DNA from: Tanypteryx hageni
Lineage: Eukaryota > Arthropoda > Insecta > Odonata > Petaluridae
Length of the DNA stretch: 64,000 nt
NCBI GenBank assembly: GCA_028673005.1
Contig: CM054120.1
Location: forward strand, 57,534,057 to 57,598,056
Direction: 5' to 3'
Program-made: the position numbers and the translations under genes
In this document: piece by piece, positions 46,634-58,118 of the stretch
How the letters are laid out: the number at the start of each line of letters is the position of its first letter
Position numbering within the stretch: position 1 is the first letter of the stretch
The notes under the pieces: model-generated
What the model saw: the letters and a program-made list of their open reading frames with translations, nothing else
Told to the model about the DNA's origin: nothing
The model's database searches: none

Positions 46634-47440
46634 TTAAATTGGCATAAAAGTTAAAAATTTCTCATATAGTTTTTCATTATAACAACAGCATACAACTATT
46701 GCCAACTGGTCAATATTTTCATATCCGGTGTCAAATCTACAATAATTGAATAGTATTCTGTGTCTTCGTTGTTGATCTGATTCACAATTTCCTTCTGGAC
46801 ATGTTTTTCCCATAATTTCAATTATTTCTTCATACAATGTTTTAGATAGATAGCTAACATCTATTTTTTTATTTTGACATTTGGTCAGATGTTCATGCAA
46901 AAATGAATCAAATTCAGCATTTAATTTGATTATTCGTATAAAATTTTCATTATTTATAGAACCCCAATGTTCATCATCATCATGTCTAAGTGCCAAACCT
47001 CTTTCGCTTATAAATTTAATGACAGCAACAACTCTTTTCAGTACTTTAAAATAATATTGAATTTTCTTTTTTGTTTCTTCTTCTAATTGTTTGTCTATTG
47101 TATTTTTATTTGCTTTACATGTAATCCAGGTAACCATAGCCTTGTTATATTCTGTAGAATCTTAATGATTTTCTAGCGTTCTCAAAATATTAACCCAGTC
47201 AGAATACCAGTCTGATGTGAGTGATGAACACACGTTTGAAAACATTTTGCACACAAAACATTATATGCAACCTTGAACCTTTGAGGAAGATAACCAGGAT
47301 CTAGTAACATTTTGACCATTTTTTAATTTTTTTCAAAATATTTGTTAGAGGAACTTCTGTTTTGTCCTTTATATGTTCTCTTTGATTCTACATAAATATT
47401 ATTAGAATTGCAATTTTGAAAAAACGAATTGTCTTTCATT
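46634..47440 (-). pseudogene. Second hAT transposase remnant (TTF/MYM type)
   Basis: The open frame 46634-47137 reads YYFKVLKRVVAVIKFISERG, then HWGSINNENFIRIIKL, FDSFLHEHLTKC, SYLSKTLYEEIIEIMGK. This matches the segment between the zinc finger and the first-Asp block of TTF/MYM hATs. After a frameshift it reads EYYSIIVDLTPDMKI, then stops. Upstream sequence to about 47440 is more decayed. It is a different copy from 45240-46020, because their order is incompatible with one gene. Confidence 0.75.
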
Positions 47441-48099
47441 AAACAGCGATCAATGCAATTTTTACTAATTGTAACAGGCCAAAATGCCAGTTTTTTTCTT
47501 TTAATTTATGTTTTTGGCTTCCACTAAGATATTTCCATCCAGACATATTTAGGGATACCAACCATAATTCATCTGAAATATATCACCCGTATTCTGTAAG
47601 TATTGTTATTTTACAATTTTTATCGTCTTTCCAGTATTTTCTGGTTTCAAATATATGTATTTATACATATTTATGTATACAACTGTTTTAATGCCATATG
47701 TAAATTTGGTATAACTCAAGTTTATTACTGACAATACTCAACAATTGATAATTTAACTCTACACCTGATTTGATACTGATCCCTATTGGCATTTTCTCTT
47801 ACCTTATGTTTTGTAGATACACAGTACTCTGACTCCAAATCAAACTGTGGAAATTAAAATATTTACAACAATTACTCCATGCAAATTGCAAAATATAGAC
47901 AAAAAAGAAAGATAAATGTTGTCCACTGAGCACTGACAGTGCATATTTCACACTCATGCAATGCAATGCAATCGCAAATGTCAAACAGTTGCGCAAGTGT
48001 TATGCGCCGATGCTGCCACCCACATGACGTGCCAGTAGCATTATCATAACACCAGGTAGCCCGGATGCTATGCCGCTACACAAGACTCAATGACTATAT
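47441..48099. other. No recognisable gene
   Basis: AT-rich, possibly including the decayed N-terminal part of the hAT copy to the left. No clear motif. Confidence 0.45.
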
Positions 48100-48206
48100 C
48101 AGTGGTGGATCTATGTTTTTTCCTTGAACCTGGGGCCTAGGGGCCCCTTTGCATTCTGGGGCCCTGAAGCTTAAGCTTCATAAACGTCATGGTAGATCCA
48201 CCACTG
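48100..48206. mobile_element. 107-bp MITE with inverted ends
   Basis: The left end is CAGTGGTGGATCTATG; the reverse-complemented right end is CAGTGGTGGATCTACCATG. The interior carries GGGGCCTAGGGGCCCC, itself palindromic, and AAGCTTAAGCTT. The family resembles other CAGTGGYGGAT MITEs such as 14575-14841. No clear target duplication. Confidence 0.65.
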
Positions 48207-50209
48207 ATTCTTGGTGTGACCTTTATGTACAGTCGAACTTTGTTGGTTAAGCTTTTTTGTAATTCATACAATACATTTGAAATTTCTTAGCATATCCAGC
48301 TTTGGCCTTCTATATCCATTAATTCTACATATTATCACTTATGTTTACCTTTGACTTTTTTCAAGAAATAATTTTTTTTCTTTCTGAGAGTAGAGTATGG
48401 AAAAATCAAACTATTTATTTGTGATTCATCTAATATATAAAAGGCAAAAAGCTTGGATGAGAATTGGCTGGTGTGGTGGGAACACTCTCCTCTTCCATCT
48501 GCACAGTCTTAGAGCTGGTGGGGTGAGGCAGCCAGGATCCCTTAACTCAGAGATGACAGAGACAATGAAGAATTTCTAGAGCTTCTAAGCCCTGATATCA
48601 ACATGCCTGAATTGCCGCTACTGGATTGTCCTCTTATGCTGGGATTTCCCTAAAATGACACAACTTTGGGAAGTTCATGACTATGTTCTGGTGCTTCATT
48701 TCATATCTGCTGCTTTTCTGGATCATTCCGAGCATTATATGATTGACCAGCAATGTATGTCACAGCCAAAGTTTGGAGATTCCATTCATTTGCAAGATAT
48801 TATCATATATAACATAATAGCTGCATTATAATAAACAAACTCTTCTAAAATTTTCTAGAATGTGAAAGATGACAATTCTGCATCCAGGGTATTTACTCGA
48901 GTTGTTGGATGTTTTACTGCATGACTGAACCAGTCACATAGTTGTGAGATTTTTCACTTGCTATACATTGCTGTTCTATGAGCAATTTCAATTATACTGC
49001 CATCCAATTCATGTAATTACTGTTAATATGATGTTTATAGGTGGAATAGGTGATAATTTAGTAACATGAGAATGAAAAATGATATTGAAATATTTATTAT
49101 TTAGGGATTGTAGGATATATTGTTTTAATTAATATATATATATTTACCATTTGAGTTGCATGTTTGTAATTATGAACAAAAGATGTAGCCTCAAAATTAT
49201 GACGTATGATCCTCCAAGAATTTATAAGTTGTCTAATGCAGTCCAACCTATATTTCTAAATTATCTGCATGACACCCAAGCAATTTTATTTTAAGACTCC
49301 TTCACTAAAAGATAATAGTTGTAGGTTTAATGACCTTCCACAAAAAATTAACATAGACTGGAATGTGACGATAGTAGTACACTTGTAATGAGTCCTCTTA
49401 CAAGCATATAAGGGATAGGGAGGACATATCCTTTAACCAGTTCTATGGTGATATTAATTTAGAGACCAGGAGGCATGACCTTATAGGCTAGCAGGGTTTA
49501 GAAGGGCTGGTGATAAGGACCTCCACAATGCTATGGCCTTATTACAACTCCTTGGTGCCTGGAATTCCCTGCCTGATCATTTTCAAAACTATGAAATTAA
49601 TCCTGCCTGCTTTCTTCTCATGGCCATCATCCCAGCGTGGCATAATGCCATTTGTGCAGCAGGTGGTGAATGCCAAGATTCTGCTCCTTTTGGGAACTTT
49701 GTCCCATAGCTGTCTCAACCCATGATGAAACCCAACACCATAGAAGAGATCTGTGCCAGAAACAGCCTGGTGATGTCTAAAGTTTGGAGACTCATTTCTT
49801 CTGCCATATTTTTTCATAGATCACACCCCATGGGAGGGAGCACCTACTTCTACTGAGGTATGTCTGTTTTTTCTTTTCCATATATTTCTGACTATGTGGA
49901 AATGGTATTGAGTTATGTAGTTTATCTACCTTGTACTACAGACACCACCTGCATTCTCATGCAGACACCTCCTTTCTACCAGATTAGGGCAACCACATTT
50001 TGACTTTGTGAAAAATGGACAAATGGTTCAAAAAATGATGAAAAATGAAGACAAACCAGGTCAAATTTTATTTTACGTGGTAAAAAGTTTAATTAGAAAT
50101 TTACAGTCAATGTTCAAGATGTTATCTATTAATTACTATTTCTCAATATAATTATGATGATGTAGTCATATTTTGTAGACCTGCTCACTTTTTTAGCAAT
50201 TCCTCATCA
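48207..50209. other. No recognisable gene
   Basis: Frames at 48397-48579 and 49510-49817 are short, overlap on both strands and show no known family. Parts around 49510-49760 are GC-richer and may be an unclassified decayed repeat. Confidence 0.4.
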
Positions 50210-50275
50210 TTAACCCTCCAGCAGGTGTGTCCTATTTTTGGACACACGGGCATGTGGTAGCAAATTTGCTACCAT
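50210..50275. repeat. Paired hairpins after a TTAA site
   Basis: TTAA is followed by CCCTCCAGC, as at some piggyBac ends. Then GTGTGTCC (50225-50232) pairs with GGACACAC (50240-50247). The exact palindrome GGTAGCAAATTTGCTACC follows at 50256-50273. It may be a piggyBac-type terminus; no partner end was found. Confidence 0.45.
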
Positions 50276-50616
50276 GCTGTTTTCCTCAAATTTTGTCATA
50301 TTAAGCATGTTTTTTAGGGTGGTGAGTTTTTATTATTAAAAATGATCAAGTTTACAAATTTAAATTTTATATTTGTATTAAAACAATATAATCTTTTAAA
50401 ACATCTGGCAAAAATTAATAATTTCTGCAACAGCTGTGTTACAGGCAACAAGTAAATTTAAAAAAACCATAAAGGCAGCATAAAGGTAAACATATGTGTG
50501 GTTACTCATACTCATACTCTTTATTAATCCCGTCGATTTGTTAAATACCGACATAGGACAAGTCAAACACCAAAAAATATGTACATATTTGAAGTCATTA
50601 TACATTAAAGTAACAA

Positions 50617-50885
50617 TTACATAAAATCTTTATAGCTGTAAATACATTTGTTAGTCAAGAGCTTTTTTAATTCCAGTTTAAACATACTTAATTTTTTGAT
50701 AACCTTTATACTCTTAGGAAGTTTATTATAAAAATACTTTCCAGCATAAGACGGACTTGTTTTGTATAAGGTGGTCCTGTGATACTCTAGTTGGTGGTCA
50801 TTTCTCCTTCTAGTCATATAATCATGTTTGTCCATATTTGTTTCCTTATTATTTTCTTTGACATATAATATACATTTATATATAT
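50617..50885 (-). pseudogene. LINE B ORF2, extreme C-terminus
   Basis: CILYVKENNKETNMDKHDYM is followed by TRRRNDHQLEYHRTTLYKTS, then YFYNKLPKSIKVIKKLSMFK and a stop after YSYKDFM. This matches the terminal segment of CR1-like ORF2 and parallels LINE C at 35738-35959. Confidence 0.8.
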
Positions 50886-51061
50886 ATTCTCTCTCTGTAG
50901 CTGAAGAAGGAGTAGTTCCGAAAGCTTTACGTTTGTGATGTTTCTGTGTTTTTGTGTTATTTTACGTGTGTCGCTTCGACATCCCCGGGGCCTCGCCAAC
51001 CTGAAGTCGTCTGATTGGTGAGTGCTCACTGGGTTTCCTCATCCCAACACCTTGTTGACAT

Positions 51062-51063
<2 letters not shown>
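50886..51063 (+). mobile_element. Insertion with hammerhead-like motif, probable PLE terminal-repeat fragment
   Basis: LINE B coding sequence stops at about 50885 and resumes at about 51130, so this is inserted DNA. It contains a hammerhead-like core (50901-50930) and GC-rich sequence unlike LINE B. It ends at an (AT)n tract. PLE termini carry hammerheads, so a solo PLE repeat is the simplest reading. No PLE protein sequence is present. Confidence 0.5.
50901..50930 (+). ncRNA. Hammerhead-like motif inside LINE B insertion
   Basis: It reads CTGAAGA, one unpaired A, GGAG-TAG-TTCC (4-bp stem including one G-T, 3-nt loop), then GAAAGC. The core nucleotides of a hammerhead (CUGANGA and GAAA) are both intact, unlike the PLE 1 copies. 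Stems I and III were not proven. Confidence 0.45.

Positions 51064-51124
<61 letters not shown>
51064..51124. repeat. (AT)n microsatellite
   Basis: About 30 pure AT dinucleotides at the junction between the PLE-like insertion and LINE B coding sequence. Confidence 0.95.
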
Positions 51125-51127
<3 letters not shown>

Positions 51128-51599
51128 AGTATATCGTCATTATATTGAACATTTTGAAAATTGGTTTGCAGGATTCCCTACTTTTAAAATTTGCAATTAT
51201 TTTCAATGCCCTTTTTTGAAGCAAAAATATTCGATTTATTCATGAGGCACTTGCTCCTCCCCAAGTATGTATACAATAAGATAAATATGGTATATCAACC
51301 CATAATACATTGTTAAATTTACTTTGGTATCTACTAGAGATGGGTTGAATCCACATTTTCCTCGAATCCGAATCTCGAATCGAATCTAAAAGGGATTTGA
51401 TTCGAATCTTGTATCGAATCTACCTTTACCAACTTCATTTTAATTATGCATTTTTCTTATCTGTGTTTAATGAAAATAATTGATTTATTCAACATCAAAA
51501 TTAAAAGGTAAATATTCGGAAAGCCTCCTTTGGAAACACCCGAAAAAGTTTCATGTCAAAATTTAATCTGGGTCATGAAATAAATTGGGTACATGTCTC

Positions 51600-53798
51600 T
51601 TATTGAATGACATCCAAATTTTTATTCAGGAAAATTAACATTCTCAAGCGTTCTGGGTCTAATCGACTACGTTTTTGGTCACACACCAGCCCAGCAGTAC
51701 TAAATAGTCTTTCTGATGATACAGTTGCAGCAGGGATACAAAGAAATTCACTACTTAACATCCTCAGGGTTGGATATGCTGTATTATTTCTCCAGTATGT
51801 TAGAGGCTCAATTTGAGGAGAAAGAACTTCTTCTCTCAAATACGAATTCAGCTGTTGCTCTTCATCAAAATATTCAACTATTTCAGACTGGGGCTTCATG
51901 ATTTTTGAATAATGAGCCCACATGCCATGCTTACTGGCAGTTGGTTTGTGCTCAACTTCAACACTTGTCTTCTGAAACAAAAAATGAGAAAAAATATCAT
52001 GGAATGGAAAGATTTTAAGGGAAATTAAATTTGCTCAATTTACAAACAACACTCAAGACTGTGTGAATTTAAAAACAATATGCATTTTTTTGGAAGGCAT
52101 GAGAGTATAAAATTAAGATACCTATATCTAGAACAGAAATTCTTTAAAAATAAAAAGTCAGTTGATGCATGTATGTATTTCTAAAAAAGAAAACTTGTAA
52201 TATATAAAATTCTAAAAGATTTATTTTTAGTCAAATCATTCACATTTTGATACACCTACCTTGCTTTTATCTTTCAATGTGATTTGCTTCATTCTCTCCA
52301 GTAGCTTAGATTTGGCCTGGATCAAATTATCTGCAGACGTAAAACAGCTACCCTTGAGTCGTGGATCCAGGAGGGTGGAAGTGGTATAAACCTCATTTGT
52401 TTCCAAGTCATTGTACCTCAGTTTCAAGGAAGACACAAGTTCATTCTTCAGCCCTACTGCTCGTATGAAGCTTCCATTCTTTACTGCTTCAATGCTATTA
52501 TTCACTATCAGAATAATTTCAGAAGCTGTCACATGTTCACTGCTGACAGTCTTCGTGGCCTCCTGAAATATTTTCATCAGTGATGCCACATCATCCATCA
52601 AATCCCACTGAAACATTGAAAGCTCTGTCGGAAGTTTAGTATCTGCTGCAGCTAGAGTTATGGCATTTCTTTGTTCTAGTAATCTGTTGAACATTAAATA
52701 CGTAGAATCACACCTAGTAGGTTCATCTTGTATAACTCTGTGAACTTTCATTCCCAGTTGTTTTTGGCATTTTTTTAGCACACTTGTTGCCTGGCACGAG
52801 CGTTTGAAATGCCCTACAATCCGCCGAGATAAACCTGCCAGATTGTTGACCGCCTTTTGGTTTAATAGTCCATCTTTTACAGTTAGCTGAAATGTATGGG
52901 CTAAACAAGGAACTCCCTGTTAAGGGGAAGAATTGACAGCAGCCACAATATTTCTCCCATTGTCACAGACAACATAAGAGACTTTGTCTGCTATCTTCCA
53001 CTCTTCCAGACACTGAACCAAAAAGTTCTTAATGTTATCCCCACTATGCGAAACCTCTGGGAATGGAACAACATCAAGGACAAGATGTTTCAATGCATGA
53101 ATGTCACTCACAAAATGTGCTGTTATGCTCATGTAGCTGTCGTTTGCCATTGAAGTCCACATGTCTGTATTGATTGACACGTGGTGGGTGAAGTTGAATA
53201 AGTTCATAACTTCACTTCTTGCTTGGTCATAAAGATTGGGAATCACAAAAGCAGATAAGTGTTTTCTAGTTGGAATGGTATATCGAGGCTCTAGATGCGA
53301 AATTAAAGCAAGGAAGCCTTTATCTTCCACTAAACTGAATGGCTGATTGTCTACACATATCATCTGTGCAATTAATTTTGTAATCATCTCACTCCTTTGG
53401 TCGCCAGGTTTAAACTTCTGGTAACAATAGAACGCTTCCTTCAATGTTTGCTGTTTGGCATCACTTTTCAATTTCTTTGGTTCCTTAAAAAACGTGCTTT
53501 CACTGTTTGGGGAACTTAATGAAGTGACGAAAGCACTCGAAGTGGAAGGAGTTGAAGCACTTGAATAAGGATCAACTTCCTCTGCATTCAGTTCTTCCCT
53601 CACATCAATTTGTAAGGGTTGACCACACTCCCTCACTTTCTGCCTTTCAATCAAACCGGCATGTTGCTTCAAATGTCTCTTTAAAGCTGTGGTGGTCATG
53701 CTTTTCCCAACTCTCGAAATGCGCAAGCCACAATACATGCATTTCGCGTATCTTCTATCGTCTTCACAGATGGTATAGTGTCCCCAAACTTCCGACAT
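51600..53798 (-). CDS. hAT transposase (BED finger), two exons, one in-frame stop
   Basis: It would catalyse cut-and-paste transposition of its own element. Exon 1 is 53798-52260 and exon 2 is 51971-51600; the intron has AAG|GTAGGT and TTTTTTGTTTCAG|AA boundaries, phase 0. The start is MSEVWGHYTICEDD. The BED zinc finger has W, C-M-Y-C and H-L-K-Q-H. The DDE core shows INTDMWTSMANDSYMS (Asp 1), VSYVVCDNGRNIVAAV (Asp 2) and, in exon 2, AATVSSERLFSTAG (Glu) within a complete dimerisation domain. The spliced length is about 636 codons, normal for the family. The only evident defect is a TAA at 52920-52922, where the family usually has Trp. Confidence 0.9.
52920..52922 (-). other. In-frame TAA in the hAT transposase
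   Basis: The frame reads AVNSSP, stop, QGVPCLAHTFQLTVKD with no frame change (138 bp to the next open segment). The upstream context CTTCCCCTTAACAG could mimic a splice acceptor, but no suitable donor lies close enough. I favour a single inactivating mutation. Confidence 0.7.
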
Positions 53799-54469
53799 AA
53801 TTCTGATTGAATTAAAACATTCGAAACTAAAGTCCAGAATCACGAAACCAATATAATAAGAACCAGTACATCAATGACGTGATTTCACTTGTAATGAGCT
53901 TCTAGGGACGCCGAGAAAGTGTCAATTTCAGTGTTACCAACGCGTGGTAACACAGCCTCTATAGCTAACATAAAAGAATCTGTTATGCTGAATCGTAAGT
54001 AAAAATATGTTTCAACTCTTACTAATTGTTCCTTAAATTAATCCAGAAATTCATACTATGCAACATCACATGTTATAACATACGTAATGTTTTTTTGCCA
54101 GCCGGTAAGAAAAAATGAACTCGTTTTGACGAAAAATCCGTAAATTGGCAATAACTGCTAACCTATGAGCTCTCCATGGAATTAATATCAAAAATGTTTT
54201 ACTACGGCTATGGAACACGTATGATTATCCGCGTGAGAGTGACCCCATTGTGAGTTTGTTTCACCTATTTTTTGTGAGTTACAATGAAACTGGTTGAATA
54301 TAGATCGGTGATTTAGCAAAGTGCAACAAAAAATGGTGGCGCGATCTTGAACTACATTAATCCACGTTTTTCGAATCCAGTCGAATCCACATCGAATTTT
54401 CGAATCCATTGAGATTCGGTGGATTCGGGGGGGTAAGTGGATTCGAGGACTCATCTCTAGTATCTACTA

Positions 54470-55917
54470 ATTTCCTAAGTTTTAACATAACATAAATATT
54501 TGTAGAAAGTTTGCTACATATGAAATCGATGTGAGCCTCCCAATTAAGATTTTCATCAATATAAATTCCTAAAAACTTAGAGGAATTAGATTTTACAATC
54601 TGGGAATTGTCAACAAAGATATTTATATTATCATTATTTAACCCTTTATTTGATTTAAAAAGTATAAAATTTTATTTGGATTAATTTATTAACAAGTGAT
54701 TGAAATTGAAATACTGAAATATATGGTTTACACTTAAAAATGAATTGATTTCCAACTCAGCAGTTGAAAGGCCGGTGAACATAATTGTTGTGTCACCAGC
54801 AAATAAAATAGATTTGCAATTGGAAAGCTCAGGGAAATCAGCAACATAACACAAGAAAAAGAAAGGTCCTAATACATAACCCTGAGGAATTCCTTGTTTT
54901 ATTACTTTAAAATCCAATAAAATATTTTCTAGTCTGCTCTCCCTGAAAGAAACTAGCTTTCTGCATTAAGATCTGTTATTCAAGAACGATTTTACTAGCT
55001 TAAATGCATTACCTCTGATTCCCCAATTATAAAGTTTTTTTAGGAGTCTAGGATGGTGTACACAATCAAATGCTTAACTCAAATCTAAAAGAATACCACA
55101 TGTTTTGATTCCTTTGTCAAGACATAAGGAGATACTATTTACAAATTCTGCTACAGCAGTTTTAGTTGACAATCCTGTTGTAAATCCATGCTGGTTGGGG
55201 TTGAATATTTGATGTTTGTTAAAAAAATTCAACATACGGTCTAATATAATCTTTTCAAAAATTCTAGAGAAACTTTACAGCAAGGAGATAGGTCTGTAAT
55301 TGACTACATATGTTTCAGATCCTTTTTTAAAAATAGGCCTTATAACACTCACTTTCAAACATTGGGGAGAAATGCCTTGATCCATTGAAAAGTTGATCAT
55401 ATGGCTTAAAACTGTAACCAAAAGTATAGCACAGGCTTTTAATACTATCATAGGAACACCATCCATTCCAAAGGATTGTTTGTTTTTAAAATTAGAAATA
55501 ATTCTCAGTTCCTCTAGATAAGTTACTTCCTTTAAAAATATTGAATCAGAAATATATTTGTTACTATTATAATCATCTGCTTGTCTCCCAATATTCTTCA
55601 ACATGGTATCAGCTGTATTAATGAAATAATCATTAAACATATTAGCTATTTTTGTGGGATTTTCAAGGAGTTCATCATCATCATCAACATGTAGCTTAAT
55701 CTGTTTTATAGTTTTTTTGGAAGTTCCCCCTATAGCTATTAATGATCTTCCAGACTTTTTTTCCTATGGAAGGTGAGTCATTACCAGTTAAATACTGACT
55801 GATATAATTAGTTTTTGCTTTCTTAACTAATTTCCTATATTCCTTCTTGTTTAATTTATAAGTATCCCAATTGACTTTCTCTCTAGTACTTTTAAATTTC
55901 TCATAATCCCTCCACAA
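54470..55917 (-). pseudogene. LINE B ORF2: reverse transcriptase
   Basis: The linker (55696-55917) is followed by SFGMDGVPMIVLKACA, ISPQCLKVSVIRPIFKKGSE and VVNYRPISLL. Then, after frameshifts, come LLDLS, a stop, AFDCVHH, where the stop replaces Lys of the catalytic L-D-L-S-K-A-F-D block. IPQGYVLGPFFF has Tyr for Ser. SILFAGDTT is the Y/F-A-D-D motif with its first Asp changed to Gly. The C-terminal part runs towards 54470, where the hAT insertion begins. It is catalytically dead. Confidence 0.85.
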
Positions 55918-56081
55918 TTTTTATCTTGCAATTTTTATATTATTAGTAACCCAGGATTTAGCAAGCTGTATTCTAGAGCTATTTTTATTAACTAGTCGAC
56001 AGGCTCTAATAAAGAACTCTGTAAGTGTTGAAATGAAATAATTTCACTTTTATCAACAGAATTTGAGCTATATACTGAATC

Positions 56082-56840
56082 TCATATTTCCAATCTTAAT
56101 AAGTTATTTAAATAGACTAAGTTTTCTGGGCTAAGATTACGTCTATAGTAGGAATAAGTATTGCCAGAACCACTCTCATTTATGGCTACAGAAACAAATT
56201 GTGCAAGGTGATCTGAAATATGAGTATTTACAATATCTACAGAGCAGAGATCTCTTTCAAAGTTGATAATTACATGATCAATTATTGAGGAAGAGGTAGC
56301 TGTGATCCTTGTTGGTTGATCAACTAAAGAAGATAAGTTGTGCATGTCAAGGAAATTTACAAGGAGTTTGGTTTGCTTATTATTACTAGAGGTATCAATA
56401 TTAAGGTCACCAACAAGTACAAACTTACAATTTGAATTCATAATCCTACCAAATATATCACACAATGAATTGAAAAAAATATTAATGTCTCCCTTTGGTA
56501 GTCTATAAAGAACCAAAAGTGTAATCCTTTCACTACAGCAATATCTTTCAATAGCAATTACTACAATGTCATTTTCAATGGAGAACCCATGGACCCATTC
56601 TAAACACTTCCAATTCGTATTTTTATCACAAAATACAACAACACCTCCTCCTTTACAGTTTTTCCTGCAAAAGCTGTTTATAATTGAGTAGCCTTGGATA
56701 TTATTAATTGAAAGTAATTTCTCCTTTTTAAGGCCATGTTCAGAGATAGCAAAAACGTTTGGAGCGCCTTCATTAAGCTGCAACTCAATTAATTCCAGTT
56801 TATTATTTATAAATTGCACATTTAAGTGAATAATATTCAC
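56082..56840 (-). CDS. LINE B ORF2: APE-type endonuclease domain
   Basis: A 253-codon uninterrupted domain that would nick target DNA for target-primed reverse transcription. Catalytic signatures are intact: HLNVQFINNKLELIELQL (Asn), VFAISEHGL (Glu), GGGVVVFCD, LLVLYRLPKGD (Tyr), FVLVGDLNID (D-x-N), QPTRIT (Thr) and THISDHLA (S-D-H). It is the best-preserved LINE domain here. It follows ORF1 with a small gap and ends at a stop before the degraded RT part. Confidence 0.85.
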   Translation of the reverse strand: MNIIHLNVQFINNKLELIELQLNEGAPNVFAISEHGLKKEKLLSINNIQGYSIINSFCRKNCKGGGVVVFCDKNTNWKCLEWVHGFSIENDIVVIAIERYCCSERITLLVLYRLPKGDINIFFNSLCDIFGRIMNSNCKFVLVGDLNIDTSSNNKQTKLLVNFLDMHNLSSLVDQPTRITATSSSIIDHVIINFERDLCSVDIVNTHISDHLAQFVSVAINESGSGNTYSYYRRNLSPENLVYLNNLLRLEI

Positions 56841-56870
56841 TTTTGGAGAGGCGCTATCACTAGACCCTAG

Positions 56871-57850
56871 TCACATTTTCTTGGGATTTAAAGAACTGGA
56901 CTGCCTGTGAGTTTTCATTTTTTCACTCGAATTGATTGTGTTTTTTCCACTGCTTGAAACATTTTCACTGCATGAACTTTTATCAACATCTAAAGGTGGA
57001 CATTTAATACTATTTGTTGTAGCTTCATCAGCAGATAAATTTTCAATATCACAATTTTCTGAGGCTGATTTACGGGGAAATTTAAATTTTCTTACTACTG
57101 CAATAAGTGGCCAAGTTTTAGCGTCATTTAATACATCCAAATATTTAAAATTAGCACTTACTTTAAATGATGTATAGTCTCCTTTTGCTTTTAATTTTTA
57201 TTTCTTAGGTTAGTAATTATCTTCTCAATTTTCGTGGATGAGTCTAACCGCCAAACATATAAGTGCACCAATCTTTCCTTCGCTTTCAAAGGGCAGTTCA
57301 CATTGGTTTTGGCAGATCCGACTATTCCCCTGTTCCTTCGTTGTTTTCTACAAACTGTACTAAGTCCATCATCTTCCTTATTTGTAGGAGGAGTAACATT
57401 TTCACTTGTGGATTTTTTAGCATATCCTTCTTCATTAGCTGGTGTTATATCATCATGTTCTAGCCAAGAGGCGATTTTGGTTGGATTCCCTTTATCACTC
57501 AAATTGGGTAATTTTCCACTTTTCCTTTCTAAGGATTGTTTCTGGTTCACTAACTGTTTGATTGTTTCATTCATTTTCACGAAAGAAGACTCGAGTAAAC
57601 TCACACGGTTTTTAGTCTTATGCCCAAGGTCATTGCTCTCATTTATACAAAACTCACATGTTTAGTGAATGGATTTCTTCCCGTTAATTATTAATAATTC
57701 CATTTCAGTTAGATCAGTACATCTTAAATGAAAGGAACTTCCACATTTTCCTGCGCAAATTACAAAGTTATTCTCACAAATATCAGTTTTACATGAGCGG
57801 CAAATACTCAATCTTGTAATGGCATCCGTATTGATTTTCACATCATGATT
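56871..57850 (-). pseudogene. LINE B ORF1 with PHD-type zinc finger
   Basis: Starting near 57850: RLSICRSCKTDICENNFVIC with AGKCGSSFHLRCTDL, then after a stop at about 57661 TCEFCINES. Cys and His spacing (C-x2-C, C-x3-C, H-x2-C, C-x2-C) matches a PHD finger, common in ORF1 of CR1-like LINEs. A predicted helical stretch (MNETIKQLVNQKQSL) and a polar region follow. The C-terminal part uses another frame (56871-57140). One stop and one frameshift are seen. ORF1 proteins act as nucleic-acid chaperones. Confidence 0.75.
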
Positions 57851-57860
57851 GGTGGAAGAT

Positions 57861-58083
57861 AAATAACAAATTGCAACATTAATGAAAAAATTTTACATTA
57901 CCCTTTAAATAAAATATCTTTTTCATGACTAGTTATTTTTCTTCTCTTTTTCATCAAAAATAAAAAAACTCTTAAGGTAATATTAAGTTGGTAAAAAAGT
58001 AAGTAGCACATGTATTATATAAATAATTACATTAAAAAAAGCACAATTTTAAACAGTTTAAAACATTTTTTAGTGAATTACTG
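57861..58083. other. AT-rich stretch, perhaps a PLE remnant
   Basis: Between LINE B and the ribozyme-like motif no coding signature is seen. Confidence 0.35.
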
Positions 58084-58118
58084 CTGAAGACAGCTGCTTT
58101 GTAGCTGAAATGCACACA
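58084..58118 (+). ncRNA. Hammerhead-like motif with both core boxes intact
   Basis: It reads CTGAAGA, one unpaired C, AGCTGC-TTT-GTAGCT (6-bp stem with one G-U, 3-nt loop), then GAAATGCACAC. This is the same layout as 9848-9880 with an A-U pair where that copy has G-C. CUGANGA and GAAA are both intact, so this is the most credible candidate for an active core. Outer stems were not established. Confidence 0.55.

Larger units (their letters stand above)
51335..54459 (-). mobile_element. Complete hAT element with perfect 8-bp target duplication
   Basis: It begins TAGAGATGGGTTGAATCC and ends GACTCATCTCTA, so TAGAGATG forms the terminal inverted repeat. GTATCTAC is duplicated exactly at 51327-51334 and 54460-54467. 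Subterminal regions are filled with repeated TCGAATCC words on both sides, as in Ac-like hATs, which use subterminal motifs as transposase binding sites. Length is 3125 bp. It contains a two-exon BED-type transposase and is the youngest-looking transposon in the window. Confidence 0.95.
50500..57860 (-). mobile_element. CR1-like LINE B, long copy with nested insertions
   Basis: Without insertions this is a nearly complete LINE of about 4 kb: PHD-finger ORF1 (57850 to about 56870), ORF2 endonuclease (56082-56840), RT (55917 to about 54470), C-terminal domain (51130-51330 and 50617-50885) and a 3' tail with repeated GAGTAT units (complement at 50502-50522). A hAT element (51335-54459) interrupts the C-terminal domain, and a PLE-like fragment plus (AT)n (about 50886-51124) interrupts it again. 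It is degraded by several stops and mutated catalytic sites. Confidence 0.85.

Noticed and set aside
49510..49817. Overlapping frames resembling a decayed retrotransposon segment
   Set aside because: No diagnostic motif could be identified on either strand.
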